This document shows positions 62,308 to 64,000 of a DNA stretch of 64,000 bases, in pieces. The DNA is taken from contig NZ_JASFYM010000009.1 of the NCBI RefSeq assembly GCF_030055635.1, positions 1 to 64,000 of the forward strand, given 5' to 3'. Origin of the DNA: Methanothrix sp. Its GTDB lineage: Archaea; Halobacteriota; Methanosarcinia; Methanotrichales; Methanotrichaceae. The notes under the pieces were generated by a model. That model did no database searches, was not told where the DNA came from, and was given only the letters and a program-made list of their open reading frames with translations. The translations under genes and the position numbers were made by a program. Within the stretch, counting starts at the first letter, position 1. Each line of letters begins with the position of its first letter.

Positions 62308-63678
62308 TTATCTGACAGCCTTGCTGTCAATCCACGACCAAATCCTCTCATCTCCAGGCTCCAGCCACATTCCCTCCTCGGGATTCAGAAGCGAGTAATG
62401 AACGCTCGAGTTGTACATCAACCCCCTGTAGTAATCTGCATCGCTCCTGATCGACCCGAGGCTCAAAAAGTTCTGCTCCTTTCCCACCACAGCAGACTCT
62501 ATTGCGATGTGCCCCCTCTCTGTCCTGACCACAACCCACATGTGCTCGCCGAGCGGATGATCCCTAGCCCCCACCATCAGATAAGCATCATAGCCCATCC
62601 CTTTCAGAAAGGACCAGCAGACCTGAGATGCGTTGGAGCAATCGAACCTGCCCTCACTGTATCTGGGAATGTAGCTGTGCTCCCCAAGGATCCTCTCAAG
62701 ATCGCTGCGGTCTGTGCTGTTGTCCATCTCCAGATGAACATACCTCGATGGCTCGCACCTCCTCACGATGTAATCAAGAGGTATACTGAGATTGATCGAG
62801 TTTGCCGCTGCAAGCTCCCCAGGGTCGCTGTACACAATTCCCCTGTACCATTCGTCCTCGAAGACCTGCACACCCACGGATCTCTCAGGATTCAGAGGAT
62901 TGAGCGATATCGCCTGCCATTCGTCACCATCCTTCACAGCGATCCACACGCTGCCCTGCCTCTGCATGATCACAGGGGTGTAGCCAGCCTCCCTAAGGAG
63001 ATGAAAGACAGCAGCAGGTCTAATGAACATATCCTGAGGAAAAGAAACATCGATGCCATCATACGATCGAAGCCCTCTCTCAGATACAGTGTGATTTGTG
63101 TGGATCAGAAACTGTCCTCCGGTAAGATGTGATGGGTCCGCATACCTCCAGCTCGAGAGGAGATCTGAGAGGAGCAGCGACCATGTGTCGTTGCGGCCCT
63201 TTCTCTCAGCAAGAGTTCTGGATCTGTTGATCTCAGAGATCGTCTGCAGAATGCTGAGCAGCGTCTCTGTGCTACCGGAGCATGACTCCATCGAGGCGAT
63301 GTATGTGCGATCGGCCGCAGGAGAGTACCATACAGCGAAGGTCTTCCTTGCACCGTACCCTGCGAAGCTGTAGTTGATGTCAAGACATCTCGCATCGAGG
63401 GTTCTGATGCTGCAGCTGAATCTGCTGTGGGAACCAATCTCAAGACCGTTGCCGGTGTAGAGCTGGAGGATGGCATCCAGATAGCTCTCAGGCCCGACGC
63501 CGATATCCCTCAGCCAGAGGAGATTGAACGTCACGCATGGCGCCTCAGAGGTCAGCACCCCTGAGCCCTCGTTTCCTTGAACTGTCGCATTCCCGATAAC
63601 GACGGAGAATCCGGGTGCCTGTAGCGCCAGGGAGGAGTCCATGAGGAGCACGATGAGGAGAAGCATCTTCAAATGCAT
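62308..63678 (-). CDS. Secreted protein with C-terminal transglutaminase-like domain
   Basis: The 456-residue product has a signal peptide (MHLKMLLLIVLLMDSSLAL) and several N-x-S/T sequons. The last ~130 residues resemble a transglutaminase-like cysteine peptidase: FDCSNASQVCWSFLKGMGYDAYLMVGA with the Cys, GEHMWVVVRTERGHIAIES with the His, and an acidic third residue. Residues ~20-320 are unassigned. The substrate may be S-layer or envelope protein (inference). It starts 9 bases after the glycosyltransferase gene, so the two are likely co-transcribed. Confidence 0.78.
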   Translation of the reverse strand: MHLKMLLLIVLLMDSSLALQAPGFSVVIGNATVQGNEGSGVLTSEAPCVTFNLLWLRDIGVGPESYLDAILQLYTGNGLEIGSHSRFSCSIRTLDARCLDINYSFAGYGARKTFAVWYSPAADRTYIASMESCSGSTETLLSILQTISEINRSRTLAERKGRNDTWSLLLSDLLSSWRYADPSHLTGGQFLIHTNHTVSERGLRSYDGIDVSFPQDMFIRPAAVFHLLREAGYTPVIMQRQGSVWIAVKDGDEWQAISLNPLNPERSVGVQVFEDEWYRGIVYSDPGELAAANSINLSIPLDYIVRRCEPSRYVHLEMDNSTDRSDLERILGEHSYIPRYSEGRFDCSNASQVCWSFLKGMGYDAYLMVGARDHPLGEHMWVVVRTERGHIAIESAVVGKEQNFLSLGSIRSDADYYRGLMYNSSVHYSLLNPEEGMWLEPGDERIWSWIDSKAVR

Positions 63679-63687
63679 TTGATGTCC

Positions 63688-64000
63688 CTACCGCCTCTTT
63701 CTGTAGAGCTCCCTCATCACCTCTCTGTGCATCGTCGCCATCATGTCTCCCTGTATGCCCATGAGGAAGAGCTGGAACCCGACTATGATCAGTATCGCGG
63801 TCAGGATCGTCAGAGGTATGTGCTCCACCCTCCCGTTGAGCCAGTCCCTCACCACGTACAGGCCGAGCAGAAATCCCACAGACCCGAAGATCGCTCCCAT
63901 CAGCCCGAAGTAGAAGAGAGGGTTCTGCGTCTTGGCGAGCCTGTAGATCGTGAGCATGATCTTCGATCCATCGCGGAGCGGGCTGAGCTTGGTCCTGGTC
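63688..64000 (-). CDS. Glycosyltransferase family 2 protein, C-terminal part (5' end outside window)
   Basis: The frame is open through the window edge; the visible ~103 residues end a family 2 glycosyltransferase. The sequence RTKLSPLRDGSKIMLTIYRLAKTQNPLFYFG precedes two membrane helices (LMGAIFGSVGFLLGLYVV and IPLTILTAILIIVGFQLFLMGI), as in archaeal dolichyl-phosphate sugar synthases. The donor sugar cannot be told. It would use polyprenyl phosphate carriers from the cis-prenyltransferase at 3962 and likely serves N-glycosylation. Confidence 0.75.
   Translation of the reverse strand, partial: TRTKLSPLRDGSKIMLTIYRLAKTQNPLFYFGLMGAIFGSVGFLLGLYVVRDWLNGRVEHIPLTILTAILIIVGFQLFLMGIQGDMMATMHREVMRELYRKRR

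Overview
The window looks like the chromosome of a methanogenic archaeon of the Methanosarcinales, most like Methanothrix (Methanosaeta). The evidence is an aIF5B-type translation factor, archaeal NAC, class I lysyl-tRNA synthetase, an FmdE-family protein, a UPF0280 protein, archaeal TATA boxes about 25 bp upstream of starts, a probable intron-bearing tRNA, and a two-subunit ATP-citrate lyase. The genus call is inference; no rRNA or mcr gene is present.

Layout. 0-9 kb: a TnpB C-terminus, archaemetzincin, long ScpB, NAC, tRNA-Arg, cis-prenyltransferase, a secreted sequon-repeat protein, two unknowns, and an FmdE/metal-ABC operon. 9-22 kb: LysS, two paired membrane vWA proteins, TatD, isopropylmalate-synthase family enzyme, UPF0280, dodecin, a candidate structured RNA, small membrane proteins and an orphan PstS. 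22-34 kb: family-4 uracil-DNA glycosylase, MutL-MutS, ATP-citrate lyase, a zinc-ribbon methyltransferase, tRNA-Pro, TPR and DUF166 proteins. 34-53 kb: an accessory region. Its left part holds a DUF1156 adenine methyltransferase, a DUF3800 protein and a DUF499 ATPase with a HEPN-like N-terminus. Its middle is an A+T-richer stretch with AMP phosphorylase, a Na/Pi cotransporter-type protein, an NSS transporter and IS debris. Its right part is an operon of exonuclease VII large subunit and a SNF2 helicase with a C-terminal nuclease-like domain. 53-64 kb: aminotransferase, RibH, IlvE, PyrE, PurA, aIF5B, ribose-1,5-bisphosphate isomerase, flavodoxin, a secreted transglutaminase-like protein and a glycosyltransferase fragment.

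How the genes fit. The methyltransferase/DUF3800/ATPase genes plus the helicase-nuclease look like a restriction-type defence system split by cargo. AMP phosphorylase and ribose-1,5-bisphosphate isomerase are two steps of the archaeal AMP-to-RuBisCO III route; the RuBisCO is not in the window. Most remaining genes are housekeeping, in short same-strand groups.

The spacers hold the most unexpected structure. There are 106-114 bp (one 101 bp) non-autonomous elements with terminal inverted repeats, four of them flanked by perfect 8-bp target duplications. Four copies of a TnpB right-end hairpin occur, three without a tnpB gene, and two of those sit 2-3 bp beyond a stop codon. A GCGGGTT-ended repeat contains an internal hairpin whose pairing is kept while its sequence changes. 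A gene-free stretch at 19.98-20.28 kb has its own TATA box and nested long-range complementarity.
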